This document shows positions 1 through 12,746 of a stretch of DNA of 64,000 nt, in pieces (position 1 is the stretch's first letter; each line of letters starts with the position of its first letter). Source of the stretch: Trueperaceae bacterium (lineage in GTDB: Bacteria > Deinococcota > Deinococci > Deinococcales > Trueperaceae); contig JAABTL010000010.1 in assembly GCA_011389865.1 (NCBI GenBank), positions 20,687-84,686 on the forward strand, read 5' to 3'. The position numbers and the translations under genes are program-made. The notes beneath the pieces are model-generated. The model ran no database searches and was not told the origin of the DNA. It was given only the letters and a program-made list of their open reading frames with translations.

Positions 1-180
1 CTGCGCGACATGCTCGAGGGGCTCTACCACCGCCACACGGGTCATGCGCACGACAAGCTGCGGCGCGACATGGAGCGCGACAACTTCATGGGCCCAGAGG
101 ACGCTCTCGCCTACGGCCTGATCGATCGCGTGGTCTCGCCCAAGACGGTGGGTCGCTTCACCGGCGACGACGACGCATGA
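1..180 (+). CDS. clpP: ATP-dependent Clp protease proteolytic subunit, C-terminal part
   Basis: This is the last 59 codons of a gene that begins outside the window. The visible protein includes [19 protein letters not shown], the C-terminal stretch typical of ClpP, where the last helix and the handle next to the active-site aspartate region lie. ClpP is the serine peptidase barrel that degrades proteins fed to it by ClpX or ClpA in the cytoplasm. The catalytic Ser and His are upstream and not visible. The stop codon overlaps the clpX start (ATGA), so the two genes are translationally coupled. That pairing strongly supports ClpP over other crotonase-fold peptidases. Confidence 0.9.
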   Translation: MRDMLEGLYHRHTGHAHDKLRRDMERDNFMGPEDALAYGLIDRVVSPKTVGRFTGDDDA

Positions 181-1379
181 GCGGCGCCCTGCCGACCTGC
201 GCCTTCTGCGGGCGTTCCGCGCCCGAGGTGCGCCGGCTGCTGCAGGGCGAAGGCGGCGCCCACATCTGCGACGACTGCGTCAGCCGGGCACACGAGCGCC
301 TCAAGGCGCCGGCCGCGCGGGCGAAACGGCCGCTGCGCACGCCCACCCCGCGCGAGATCAAGCGCTCGCTCGACGACCACGTCATCGAGCAGGAGTCCGC
401 CAAGCGAGCCTTGGCCGTGGCCGTCTACCAGCACGTGCGCCGACTGCAGCACCCCGAGGCCGGGCTGGTGAAGTCGAACATCCTGATGGTCGGCCCCTCC
501 GGCGTCGGCAAGACGCTCCTGGCGCAGACCCTGGCCAAGCTGCTGCAAGTGCCGTTCGCGATCGCCGATGCCACCACGCTGACCGAGGCCGGCTACGTCG
601 GCGACGACGTCGAGAACGTCGTCCTGCGCCTGCTGCAGGTGGCGGACTACGACGTGGATGCCGCCGAGCAGGGCATCGTGTACATCGACGAGATCGACAA
701 GGTCGCGCGCAAGTCCGAGGGGCCGTCGATCACCCGCGACGTGTCGGGTGAGGGCGTCCAGCAGGCGCTGCTGAAGATGATCGAGGGCACCGTCTGCCGC
801 GTGCCACCGCAGGGCGGCCGCAAGCACCCGCAACAGGAGCTGATCGCGGTCGACACCGCGAACGTGCTGTTCGTGGCCGGTGGGGCCTTCGAGGGCCTCG
901 ACGACATCGTCCGCAGGCGCGTCGCGACCACCCGGGTCGGGTTCCAACACGTCGCCGAGGACGACGACGCCACCGTGGCCGCCGCCGACGTCCTGCCTGC
1001 GGATCTGCGGGCGTTCGGGCTGATCCCCGAGCTGATCGGCCGCTTGCCGGTGGTCGCGCGCCTGCATGACCTCAGTGAGGACGCCCTGGTCGAGGTCCTC
1101 ACCAAGCCCGCGGGCGCCCTGGTGAAGCAGGCCCAGGCCCTGTTCGCGCTCGAGGGCGTCGAGCTCTCGTTCAGCGACGCCGCGTTGCGCGAGATCGCGC
1201 GCCGGGCCGCGTCCCGCGGCACCGGAGCCCGCGCCCTGCGAGCGGTGATGGAGCGCGTGCTGGAGGACCTGGTGTTCGAGCTGCCGGAGGCGGGCGTCGA
1301 GCACGTCCACATCGACGTCGGCGACCTCGACGCGCCGCTCGCTGCCCTGCAGCGCGGCCGTCGGCGGCTGAGCGCCTAA
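177..1379 (+). CDS. clpX: ATP-dependent unfoldase ClpX
   Basis: This 400-residue AAA+ unfoldase recognises tagged substrates, unfolds them and threads them into ClpP. The N-terminal zinc-binding domain is intact, with C8, C11, C31 and C34. Walker A is GPSGVGKT (residues 106-113), the pore loop GYVG lies near 139-142, and Walker B is IVYIDEID (167-174). The arginine-rich sensor-2 region [18 protein letters not shown] is present near the C-terminus. The length is normal for the family. The ATG overlaps the clpP stop, which fixes the start and shows a clpP-clpX operon. The GlySer-containing P-loop (GPSGVGKT rather than GPTGSGKT) is a minor variant. Confidence 0.97.
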   Translation: MSGALPTCAFCGRSAPEVRRLLQGEGGAHICDDCVSRAHERLKAPAARAKRPLRTPTPREIKRSLDDHVIEQESAKRALAVAVYQHVRRLQHPEAGLVKSNILMVGPSGVGKTLLAQTLAKLLQVPFAIADATTLTEAGYVGDDVENVVLRLLQVADYDVDAAEQGIVYIDEIDKVARKSEGPSITRDVSGEGVQQALLKMIEGTVCRVPPQGGRKHPQQELIAVDTANVLFVAGGAFEGLDDIVRRRVATTRVGFQHVAEDDDATVAAADVLPADLRAFGLIPELIGRLPVVARLHDLSEDALVEVLTKPAGALVKQAQALFALEGVELSFSDAALREIARRAASRGTGARALRAVMERVLEDLVFELPEAGVEHVHIDVGDLDAPLAALQRGRRRLSA

Positions 1380-1416
1380 CGCCGAACGCGACCCGCGCCG
1401 GCATCGCGCTGCGCGG

Positions 1417-2652
1417 TCAAGCCAGCGTCCGCTGCAACGCCCGCGCGAAGCGCCGGGCGGCCTCGTCGGCATCAGCCTCCGTGTGGTCGTCGCCGAAGCT
1501 GAACCGGACCGCCGAACGAGCCAGCTGTGGCGGCCAACCCATCGCCAGCAGGACCGGGCTCGGCTCGAGGCTGCCGGCCGCGCACGCCGATCCCAGGCTC
1601 GCCCAGACGCCCTCGGCATCGAGGTTCATGAGCAGGGTCTCGCCGTCTCCTCGCAGGGCGCGCACCACGACGTGCGCGTGCTTCGGGCCGCGCGGCGTCG
1701 CGGGCGGCAGCGAGGGCTCCACCCCGGGCAGGGCGACGACCGCCGCCTCGAAGCGATCGCGGACCGCGGCCACCCGCCGACCGCGCAGATCGGCCCCGGC
1801 GGCCGCCAGCTCCGCCGCCACGCCGAAGCCGACCGCGAGGGCCACGGGGCTGGTGCCCGCGCGGCGACCGCGCTCCTGCGATCCTCCCCAGGCCTGCGGT
1901 ACCAGCTCGACGCCGGCGCGAAGGACGAGCGCGCCGATCCCCTGCGGTCCGCCGGCCTTGTGGGCCGAGAGGACCAGCAGGTCGGCGTCGAGCTCGTCCC
2001 GGCGCAGCGGCTCGAGGCCGAGCGACTGCACGGCGTCGCAGAGCACGTGGACGCCGGGTCCGCGTGCGTCGTGCGAGAAAGCACGCACGACGCCTGCGAT
2101 CTCGGCCACGTCGTTGCGCGCGCCGGTCTCGTTGTTGACCCGCATCGCCGCGACGAGGAGCGTGTCGTCGCGCAGGGCGCCCAGCACCGCGTCCGGCGAT
2201 AGGCGGCCATCGGGGCCGGGCGCCAGCCAGGTCACCGGGTGCCCCCGCGCCTCGAGCTGCTCCGCCGCGCGCACGACGGCCGGGTGCTCACTGCGCCCGA
2301 CGACCAGGTGACCCGCGGGGCGCGTCGCGGTCACCCCGACCAGCGCGAGCTGGTCGGCCTCCGTCGCGCCCGACGTGAACACGACCTCCGTGGGCGCCGC
2401 CCCGACCGCCGCCGCGACGCGCTCGCGGGCGTCCTCGAGGGCGCAACGCGCTGCCCGTCCGCCGCCGTGCACGGCCGACGCGTTGGCGCCCGCGGCGCCG
2501 AGCCAGGGGAGCATGGCCTCGCGGACCTCGGGAGCCAACGGGGTGGTCGCGGCGCGGTCGAGGTCGAGGACGCGGTCCGCGTTCGCGGGGCCTGCGCTCG
2601 CGCTGCGCGCGTTCGCGGCGCCCGCGCTGGCGGCGTCGTGCGGGGGCCTCAC
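1417..2652 (-). CDS. Cysteine desulfurase (NifS/IscS family)
   Basis: This is a PLP-dependent enzyme of about 411 residues that removes sulfur from cysteine for Fe-S cluster or thiolation pathways. The PLP lysine is in LSAHKAGGPQG (about K232), DAVQS near 206 matches the cofactor-binding Asp/Gln, and the active-site cysteine lies in GSACAAGSLEPS (about C357). The start is placed at the GTG at 2652, four bases after the stop of the Rrf2 gene; a longer frame would run into that gene. The usual SHV after LEP is SPV here. Its place behind an Rrf2 regulator with three cysteines suggests an Fe-S supply role (inference). Whether it is IscS- or SufS-like cannot be decided without a tree. Confidence 0.88.
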   Translation of the reverse strand: MRPPHDAASAGAANARSASAGPANADRVLDLDRAATTPLAPEVREAMLPWLGAAGANASAVHGGGRAARCALEDARERVAAAVGAAPTEVVFTSGATEADQLALVGVTATRPAGHLVVGRSEHPAVVRAAEQLEARGHPVTWLAPGPDGRLSPDAVLGALRDDTLLVAAMRVNNETGARNDVAEIAGVVRAFSHDARGPGVHVLCDAVQSLGLEPLRRDELDADLLVLSAHKAGGPQGIGALVLRAGVELVPQAWGGSQERGRRAGTSPVALAVGFGVAAELAAAGADLRGRRVAAVRDRFEAAVVALPGVEPSLPPATPRGPKHAHVVVRALRGDGETLLMNLDAEGVWASLGSACAAGSLEPSPVLLAMGWPPQLARSAVRFSFGDDHTEADADEAARRFARALQRTLA

Positions 2653-2656
2653 CTGC

Positions 2657-3103
2657 TCAGGTGGCCGAGAAAGAAGCCGGTAGCGGTTCGATCTGCAGCA
2701 GGTCGCGGCGGCGGACGAGGTCCGCCAGGGTGGCGGCGCCGAGCACCCGACGGACGGCATCGTCGACGTCGCGCCACAGCGGCTCGGTCGAGCACTGCCC
2801 GGTACGCTCGCAGGCGTCCTCGTCGTCGAGACAAGCCACCGGCGCGAGCGAGCCCTCGAGTGCCTCGACGACGTCGAGCGCCACGACCTGGTCCAGCGGC
2901 CTCGCGACGCGGTAGCCGCCGTGGGCGCCGCGCACGGATTCGACGAAACCGGCGCGCCGCAGGACGGCGAAGATCTGTTCGAGGTACTGCTGCGACAGCC
3001 CCTGGCGGTCGGCCACCGTCTTGAGGCTGGTCGGACGGTCGCCGCTCAGGGCGATCTCGACGAGCGCGCGCATCCCGTACTGGGCTTTGGTCGAGACCCA
3101 CAT
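2657..3103 (-). CDS. Rrf2-family transcriptional regulator with IscR-like cysteines
   Basis: This 148-residue protein has the Rrf2 winged helix at its N-terminus (MWVSTKAQYGMRALVEIAL, then a recognition region with SQQYLEQIFAVLRRAGFV and the wing GAHGGYRVAR). Three cysteines follow, spaced C-x6-C-x5-C in PVACLDDEDACERTGQC, close to the pattern that binds a [2Fe-2S] cluster in IscR. It therefore probably senses Fe-S status and controls the downstream cysteine desulfurase, four bases away. The start is the ATG at 3103, preceded by a good GGAGG site; a longer in-frame start at 3208 has no family match. The cluster binding is inferred from the cysteines, and the alternative is a thiol-sensing CymR-like repressor. 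Confidence 0.9.
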   Translation of the reverse strand: MWVSTKAQYGMRALVEIALSGDRPTSLKTVADRQGLSQQYLEQIFAVLRRAGFVESVRGAHGGYRVARPLDQVVALDVVEALEGSLAPVACLDDEDACERTGQCSTEPLWRDVDDAVRRVLGAATLADLVRRRDLLQIEPLPASFSAT

Positions 3104-3167
3104 CGCGCCACCTCCTCGTCGATTGGGGCCCGCGCTCGCTCGTTGCGGACGGCGGAACCCTGTCAGG

Positions 3168-3173
3168 AGTATA
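3168..3173 (-). promoter_or_regulatory. Probable -10 box for the Rrf2/cysteine desulfurase operon
   Basis: On the minus strand the sequence TATACT matches five of six consensus -10 bases. It lies about 65 nt upstream of the Rrf2 start. No clear -35 box is seen at the usual distance. The neighbouring TATACTCCTGAC resembles half of an IscR-type operator, which would allow self-repression, but this is speculative. Confidence 0.4.
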
Positions 3174-3220
3174 CGGAAGGAACGCGGCCGGCCGCGTCGC
3201 CGCGGCACCCGCTGAGCACC

Positions 3221-3838
3221 TCAGCGAGGGACGAACTGCAAGGGGTCGAGCGCCCGCCCCTCGAAGCGCACCTCGAAGTGGAGGTGCGCGTTGGTCGACG
3301 CCCCGGTCGACCCCACCGCGCCGAGCACCGCGCCTTGTCGCACGAGGTCGCCCACGGTGACGCCGATCCGGCTGAGGTGAGCATAGCGGGTCTGCCACCC
3401 CGTCTCGTGATCGAGGTAGACCGCGTAGCCGTACGGGCCGCCCCACCCGGCGAAGACGACGCGCCCCCCGCGCGCGGCCATCACCGGCGTCCCGCTGTTC
3501 GCCACGAAATCGGTCCCGCCGTGGAAGCGGTTGCCGGCGACGGACAGGTTGCGCCACCCGAACGGCGAGCTCACCGGCCCGACGACGGGCCGGATGAACC
3601 CCTCGCCGAGCGGCTCGATCCCCCGCGCCAGGGCGGCGACCCGCGAAAGCACCCCGGCCTGTTCGGCGGCGTGACGCTGACGGACGGCGTCGGGTACCAC
3701 GCCCGCGGCCACGACACCGCCGGATGGCGGCGCCATGGCGGCGGCCGGGGCAGTCGTCCCGGCACCGCCCTGGGCCAGGGCGGTGGTGGCGGAGGCTGCC
3801 GTCAGCAGTGCGGCGACGAGGGCCGCCCGCCGGCGCAC
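3221..3838 (-). CDS. Secreted M23-family metallopeptidase (LytM/peptidoglycan endopeptidase type)
   Basis: This is a 205-residue protein with a clear Sec signal peptide (basic start, hydrophobic core, cleavage after ATTALAQ near residue 23). A short linker is followed by the M23 domain. The zinc ligands are visible: HGGTD (His and Asp of the HxxxD motif) and HLHFEV (the HxH motif). SSPFGWR and TRYAHLS are also typical. It should cut peptide cross-links in the cell wall, or act in cell-wall remodelling. It starts four bases after rho and is probably co-transcribed with it. There are no coiled-coil or LysM repeats, so it is a minimal catalytic form. The exact bond cleaved is unknown. Confidence 0.92.
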   Translation of the reverse strand: MRRRAALVAALLTAASATTALAQGGAGTTAPAAAMAPPSGGVVAAGVVPDAVRQRHAAEQAGVLSRVAALARGIEPLGEGFIRPVVGPVSSPFGWRNLSVAGNRFHGGTDFVANSGTPVMAARGGRVVFAGWGGPYGYAVYLDHETGWQTRYAHLSRIGVTVGDLVRQGAVLGAVGSTGASTNAHLHFEVRFEGRALDPLQFVPR

Positions 3839-3842
3839 GGCC

Positions 3843-5600
3843 TCACCCCTGGCCGAGCGTCGACATGAACTCCGCGTTGTCCTTCGTGCGGTTGAGGCGC
3901 GAGAGCAGCATCTCCATCGCCTCGGCCGCGTCCATGTCGCTGATGACCTTGCGCAGCAGCCACATCTTGGCGAGCACGCCCTCGGTGAGGAGCAGGTCCT
4001 CGCGCCGGGTGCCGGACTTGAGGATGTCGATGGCCGGGAAGATGCGCCGCTCCTCGAGCCGCCGCGAGAGGTGCAACTCCATGTTGCCGGTGCCCTTGAA
4101 CTCCTCGAAGATGACGTCGTCCATACGCGAGCCGGTCTCGACCAGCGCCGTCGCCAGGATCGACAGCGAGCCGCCGCCGCGGATGTTGCGGGCCGCGCCG
4201 AGGAAGCGCTTGGGCCAGTGCAGGGCGTTGGAGTCGAGGCCGCCGGAGAGCGTGCGTCCGGTGGCCGGCGTGACGAGGTTGTTCGCTCGCGCGAGGCGCG
4301 TGATCGAGTCGAGCAGGATCATCGCGTGCCCGCCATCCTCGACGATGCGCCGTGCGCGCTCGTGCACGAACTCGGCGACCCGGATGTGGTTGGCCGGCGG
4401 CTCGTCGAAGGTGCTGGCGATGACCTCCACCCCGGTGACGCTCTCGCGGAAGTCGGTGACCTCCTCGGGGCGCTCGTCGACCAGCAGCACGATGACCTTG
4501 ATGTCCGGTTCGTTGGTGACGACCGACTTGGCGATCGCCTTGAGCAGCGTCGTCTTGCCCGCCTTCGGCGGCGCGACGATGAGCCCGCGCTGCCCGCGAC
4601 CGATGGGTGCCAGCAGGTCGATGACGCGGGCCGAGAGGTCCTGCTGCCCGGTCTCGAGGGTGATCTTGTGGTCGGGGAAGGTGGGGATCAGGTCGTCGAA
4701 CTTCGGGCGCTTCGAGGCCTGGAACGGGTCGACGCCGTTGACGGCCTCGACGCGGATCAGCGTGCCGTAACGCTCGTTGTCGCGCGGCCTGCGCGCCTTG
4801 CCGAGGATCATGTCGCCCGTTCGCAGGCGGAACTGCTTGATCAGCCCGGCCGACACGATGACGCTGCGCGTGTTGTGCTGCAGCAGCGACTCCTGCAGGA
4901 AGCCGTAGCCGTCGCTGGAGATCTCGAGGTAGCCCTGCACGACGCGCAGGCCCTCGCTCTCCGCGACCCGCTCCAGGACCGCGAGGACCAGTTCGTCCTT
5001 CTCCATCGCACGGTACTCTTCGAGTCCGACCTCCTTGGCGAGCAGGTGGAGCTCGGGGAGGATCTTGCCCTGCAGGTCACGGAAGTTGAACCCGACACGG
5101 CGCTGGCCGCCGCCCCGCCGCCCGCGACGCCCGCGCTCCTCGCGGCCACCGCGATCGCCGCGATCGGAACGATCGCCGGCGTCCGCCCGCTCGCCGCGGT
5201 CGTCGTCCCGCCCGTCGGCTTCGGCACGCTCGCCGCCGTCGCGTGACGGCGCGCCGTCCGGCGAGGGCGCCGCGTCGTCCCGTGACGGCGCCGCGTCGTC
5301 GCGCGCGGTCCCGGCGCTCGACCCCTCCGCCTCGTCGCTCGGCGCCGCCTTCGCGGCCGGCGACGCCCGCTTCTTGCGCGTCTTCGCCGCCGCCTCCACC
5401 GGCTCGGCGACCTCGCTGGCGGCCTTCGGCGGGCGCCCGCGCCGCTTCGGCGTGGTGGCCTCGGCCTCCGGGGCCACCGCGGCGGCCTCGGCCTCGGGGG
5501 CGCTCGCGGCCTTGGGCGGGCGCCCGCGCCGCTTCGGCGCGACGGTCTCGGACGTGTCGGCGGTGGCCGCTTCGGGGGTCTTGCGCGTGCGTGGGCTCAT
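3843..5600 (-). CDS. rho: Transcription termination factor Rho with a long low-complexity N-terminal extension
   Basis: This is a 585-residue RNA-dependent ATPase/helicase that ends transcription at unstructured C-rich RNA. The core is standard: Rho N-terminal domain at about 170-215, cold-shock RNA-binding fold (YLEISSDGYGFLQ), Walker A APPKAGKTTLLKAIA, and the MDVIFEEFKGTGNMEL region with the R-loop. The first ~165 residues are unusual: two RRGRPPKAAS repeats resembling AT-hooks, then an acidic/basic, Arg-Gly-rich stretch. Such insertions occur in Rho of some high-GC phyla. The start is an ATG with GGAG upstream. The ~250-nt leader from its promoter may allow self-attenuation (inference). 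An M23 peptidase follows four bases later. Confidence 0.96.
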   Translation of the reverse strand: MSPRTRKTPEAATADTSETVAPKRRGRPPKAASAPEAEAAAVAPEAEATTPKRRGRPPKAASEVAEPVEAAAKTRKKRASPAAKAAPSDEAEGSSAGTARDDAAPSRDDAAPSPDGAPSRDGGERAEADGRDDDRGERADAGDRSDRGDRGGREERGRRGRRGGGQRRVGFNFRDLQGKILPELHLLAKEVGLEEYRAMEKDELVLAVLERVAESEGLRVVQGYLEISSDGYGFLQESLLQHNTRSVIVSAGLIKQFRLRTGDMILGKARRPRDNERYGTLIRVEAVNGVDPFQASKRPKFDDLIPTFPDHKITLETGQQDLSARVIDLLAPIGRGQRGLIVAPPKAGKTTLLKAIAKSVVTNEPDIKVIVLLVDERPEEVTDFRESVTGVEVIASTFDEPPANHIRVAEFVHERARRIVEDGGHAMILLDSITRLARANNLVTPATGRTLSGGLDSNALHWPKRFLGAARNIRGGGSLSILATALVETGSRMDDVIFEEFKGTGNMELHLSRRLEERRIFPAIDILKSGTRREDLLLTEGVLAKMWLLRKVISDMDAAEAMEMLLSRLNRTKDNAEFMSTLGQG

Positions 5601-5826
5601 GGGTCTCCTCGCAGGAGGGGCGGGACACCGACTGCGGAACGAGGTTCCGCCGAGGTCGGTCCCGGCCGTGTCGGCGCGCGTCCACCCTGGACGGGCACCT
5701 GTTGGACGGGGTCACTGGAGCGTCTGGGACGCGAGCCGCTCGATCTGGTACCGGACGTACGCCGCCACGGGGGCGTGGACACGATGCGACCGGCGGCTTC
5801 AGGCGGGATGGGGGGCAGGCGGCGTC

Positions 5827-5855
5827 TTGACGCTCCGAAGGCCGACTGCTACGGT
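5827..5855 (+). promoter_or_regulatory. Probable sigma70-type promoter for the T-box leader and ileS
   Basis: TTGACG (5827-5832), a 17-nt spacer and TACGGT (5850-5855) form a good promoter. Transcription would start near 5862, giving a leader of about 465 nt that contains the whole T-box element before ileS. The stretch 5601-5826 holds only the rho leader and no gene. Confidence 0.6.
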
Positions 5856-5857
5856 GC

Positions 5858-5887
5858 ATCCTACACGTCGCCGCGGTGGGCTGTAAA
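5858..5887 (-). promoter_or_regulatory. Probable sigma70-type promoter for rho
   Basis: Read on the minus strand, TTTACA (5882-5887) is followed by an 18-nt spacer and TAGGAT (5858-5863). The predicted transcript begins near 5850, giving a leader of about 250 nt before rho. It overlaps the opposing ileS promoter, whose -10 is at 5850-5855. The leader contains a small hairpin around 5636-5652 but no recognised riboswitch. Confidence 0.55.
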
Positions 5888-5945
5888 GCCGCCGCACGGC
5901 GGCAGCGGCGCCAGCGCGCCGCGGCCTCTCAGGCGACGGGCGACG

Positions 5946-6235
5946 ACGGGAACGAGTAGGCGATCGTGAGCCCCCCCAGCGAGCCGGGGACGGTGCGAGC
6001 CCGGCGGTAGGCCGGTCGCCGAAGATCCTCCCCGAGCCAGCGTTCCGAAAGCGTGTGATGGCGGCTACGCCGCAATCGACCGCACGTAGGCGACGCCGTC
6101 CGACGCACGTCACGCGTCTGGCCCTCCCCCGCTCGCCGGTGGGGTGGCTCCGAGGGCCCGCCCGCGAGGGCGGTCCGAAGTCGGGTGGTACCGCGCCCTC
6201 CCGAGGCGCCCCGACGCGCGTGCGTGGGGCGCCTC
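5946..6235 (+). promoter_or_regulatory. T-box riboswitch (tRNA-Ile responsive) with terminator, leader of ileS
   Basis: This leader RNA binds uncharged tRNA-Ile and turns on ileS. Stem I can be folded directly: CGGG (5947-5950) pairs with CCCG (6031-6034) and GGCGATC (5959-5965) pairs with GGTCGCC (6014-6020). The internal loop between them has AGTA (5955-5958) on one side and GAAGATC on the other. The AUC at 6025-6027 is thus in the specifier position and reads as Ile. The antiterminator T-box sequence GGGTGGTACCGCG is at 6183-6195. It is followed by a perfect 10-bp hairpin, GAGGCGCCCC (6203-6212) with GGGGCGCCTC (6226-6235), the probable terminator, although its U-tract is weak. The last part of the gap before ileS (6236-6326) has no other feature except the ribosome binding site. 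Confidence 0.9.
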
Positions 6236-6326
6236 GTCGTGTCCCGCTCCGCGACGCGGCCCGCGGGCCGCGGGGTCGACCGCTCCACGCGGCGGCCGCG
6301 CCGGGACAGCGACCGAGGAGACCACC

Positions 6327-10886
<4,560 letters not shown>

Positions 10887-10893
10887 GGGCGCC

Positions 10894-12102
10894 GTGCCCA
10901 CCTTCCCCACCCTCTCCGACGCGCCGGTCGCCGGCCGGCGCGTCTTCGTCCGCGTCGACCTCAACGTCCCGATCAAGGAAGGGGTCATCCGCGACGACAC
11001 CCGCATCCGCGCCGCCGTTCCGACGCTGCAGGAGCTGCTCGACCGCGGTTGCACGCTCGTGCTCGCCACCCACCTGGGGCGTCCCAAGGGCCCGCCCGCG
11101 CCGGGGGACGACAGCGCCCGGCTCGGTCCCGTCGCCAAGCGCCTGAGCGAGCTGCTCGGTCGCGAGGTGCGCTACCTCGCCACCGACGGCCCGGGCACCC
11201 CCGAGCAGCAGGCCTTCGTGGCCGACGCGCCCGAGGGATCGGTGACGCTGCTCGAGAACACCCGCTTCGATCCGCGCGAGACGAAGAACGACCCCGCGCT
11301 CGCCCGCGTCTTCGCCGGCTACGCCGAGGCGTACGTGAACGATGCCTTCGGCTCCGCGCACCGGGCGCACGCCAGCACCGAGGGCGTCGCGCGCCTGCTG
11401 CCCTCGGCCGCCGGGCGCCTGATGGAACGCGAGCTGAGCGTGTTGGGCAAGCTGCTCGAGGCCCCCGAGCGGCCGTTCGTGGTCGTGCTCGGCGGCGCCA
11501 AGGTCTCCGACAAGATCGCGGTCATCGAGCGCCTGCTCGAGATCGCCGACGCGCTGATCGTCGGCGGCGCCATGGCCTTCACCTTCGTCAAGGCCCAGGG
11601 CGGCTCGGTCGGCGACTCGCTCGTCGAGGACGACCGCCTCGACCTCGCGCGCGCGCTGCTCGCCAAGGCGGAGGAGCGCGGCGTCCCGCTCGTGCTCCCC
11701 GCGGACGCCGTGTGCGCGGCCGAGATCGTCCCCGGCGCCGAGACCTCGGTCCACCCCGCGGGGGCCATCCCCGACGGGCTGAAGGGTCTGGACGCCGGTC
11801 CGGAGGCGATCTCCGCCTTCCGGGACGCGCTCGCCGGCGCGGCGACCGTGCTGTGGAACGGCCCCCTCGGCGTGTTCGAGGTGCCCCCCTTCGACGCGGG
11901 CACCAACGCCATCGCCGAGGCCGTCGCCTCGTCCGGCGCCATGAGCGTCATCGGTGGCGGCGACTCCGTCTCGGCCATCAAGAAGGCGGGCCTCGCCGAC
12001 CGCGTCGATCACGTGAGTACCGGCGGCGGCGCCTCGCTCGAGTTCCTCGAAGGGAAGACGCTGCCGGGCGTGGCCGTTCTCGGCCACCTCCCGTGGGCCT
12101 GA
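10894..12102 (+). CDS. pgk: Phosphoglycerate kinase
   Basis: This 402-residue enzyme transfers the phosphate of 1,3-bisphosphoglycerate to ADP. The substrate-binding N-domain signatures are visible (RVDLNVPIKEG, THLGRPKG, LLENTRFDPRETKNDP, ANDAFG-like NDAFGSAHRAHAS). In the C-domain are GGAKVSDKI, LWNGPLGVFE and the nucleotide-binding GGGDSVSAI. The start is a GTG, seven bases after the gap stop, with the ribosome site in the end of gap. The protein ends normally with STGGGASLEFLEG. It forms an operon with gap, and possibly with the RLAN gene 56 bases downstream. Confidence 0.98.
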   Translation: MPTFPTLSDAPVAGRRVFVRVDLNVPIKEGVIRDDTRIRAAVPTLQELLDRGCTLVLATHLGRPKGPPAPGDDSARLGPVAKRLSELLGREVRYLATDGPGTPEQQAFVADAPEGSVTLLENTRFDPRETKNDPALARVFAGYAEAYVNDAFGSAHRAHASTEGVARLLPSAAGRLMERELSVLGKLLEAPERPFVVVLGGAKVSDKIAVIERLLEIADALIVGGAMAFTFVKAQGGSVGDSLVEDDRLDLARALLAKAEERGVPLVLPADAVCAAEIVPGAETSVHPAGAIPDGLKGLDAGPEAISAFRDALAGAATVLWNGPLGVFEVPPFDAGTNAIAEAVASSGAMSVIGGGDSVSAIKKAGLADRVDHVSTGGGASLEFLEGKTLPGVAVLGHLPWA

Positions 12103-12158
12103 CGTCCGCTCGACGGACGCTGACGCTATCGCCGGAGCTGGTGCCGGGCGGGTGGGGC

Positions 12159-12746
12159 ATGGACCCCGCCCGCCCGGTCCTCGCGAACCTCGCGGGCGAC
12201 TACACCTACCTCACCGACGGCTACTACCGCTCCCTCGACCTCGAGCAGGCGGGCGAGCAGGTCGCCCCCACGGCCGCCGAGTGCCTCGACGCCTACGTCG
12301 TGCCGATCGCGCTGGCCAAGGCCGAGCGCGCCGGCCTGCCGGTGCCTCGCTCGCAGCTCGTGACCGACCGCTTCCTGCCGCCGCCCGTCATGGCCTACCC
12401 GGTCAACCCGTTCTCCAGCCGCGGCGAGCTGCTGGCCGACGCGGCCGCCATCGAGGCGCGCCGACGCGGCCTCACCTACACCGGCAAGTACCCGGTGCTG
12501 TGCCAGGCGCTGCCCGACGACTTCCGCATCGACGTGGTGCGGGTGGTGCTCGGCGTCGCCGCGATCCCGGAGTACGCGGCGTTCGCGCGGGCGCTCTGGG
12601 AGGCGTTCCGGTTGCCCCTCATGAAGGTGCGGACGATCGTCGTCGAGGACGCCTACCTGCTCTCGGGCATCGAACCGCTGCCGCTCCGGCAACTGACGGC
12701 GGACGAGCGACGGGGCGTCGAGGAGGTCGGCACGTGGCCCGCCTAG
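12159..12746 (+). CDS. RimK-like ATP-grasp N-terminal (RLAN) domain protein
   Basis: This is a 195-residue protein whose sequence (ANLAGDYTYLTDGYYRSLDL, then a conserved cysteine/tyrosine-poor core and IEPLPLRQLTADER near the end) fits the RLAN family. In other bacteria this domain sits in front of, or is fused to, a RimK-type ATP-grasp ligase. Here it is a separate gene overlapping that ligase by 13 bases. The family has no proven reaction; by association it prepares or selects the substrate for the ligase. The ATG at 12159 is chosen because a GGGTGGGG stretch precedes it; a GTG at 12141 is also possible. It lies 56 bases behind pgk and may share its transcript. Confidence 0.75.
   Translation: MDPARPVLANLAGDYTYLTDGYYRSLDLEQAGEQVAPTAAECLDAYVVPIALAKAERAGLPVPRSQLVTDRFLPPPVMAYPVNPFSSRGELLADAAAIEARRRGLTYTGKYPVLCQALPDDFRIDVVRVVLGVAAIPEYAAFARALWEAFRLPLMKVRTIVVEDAYLLSGIEPLPLRQLTADERRGVEEVGTWPA

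Noticed and set aside
111-1619. Long minus-strand open frames opposite clpX
   Set aside because: They are typical high-GC antisense shadows with Arg/Gly/Ala runs and no start signals; similar shadows lie opposite almost every gene here.
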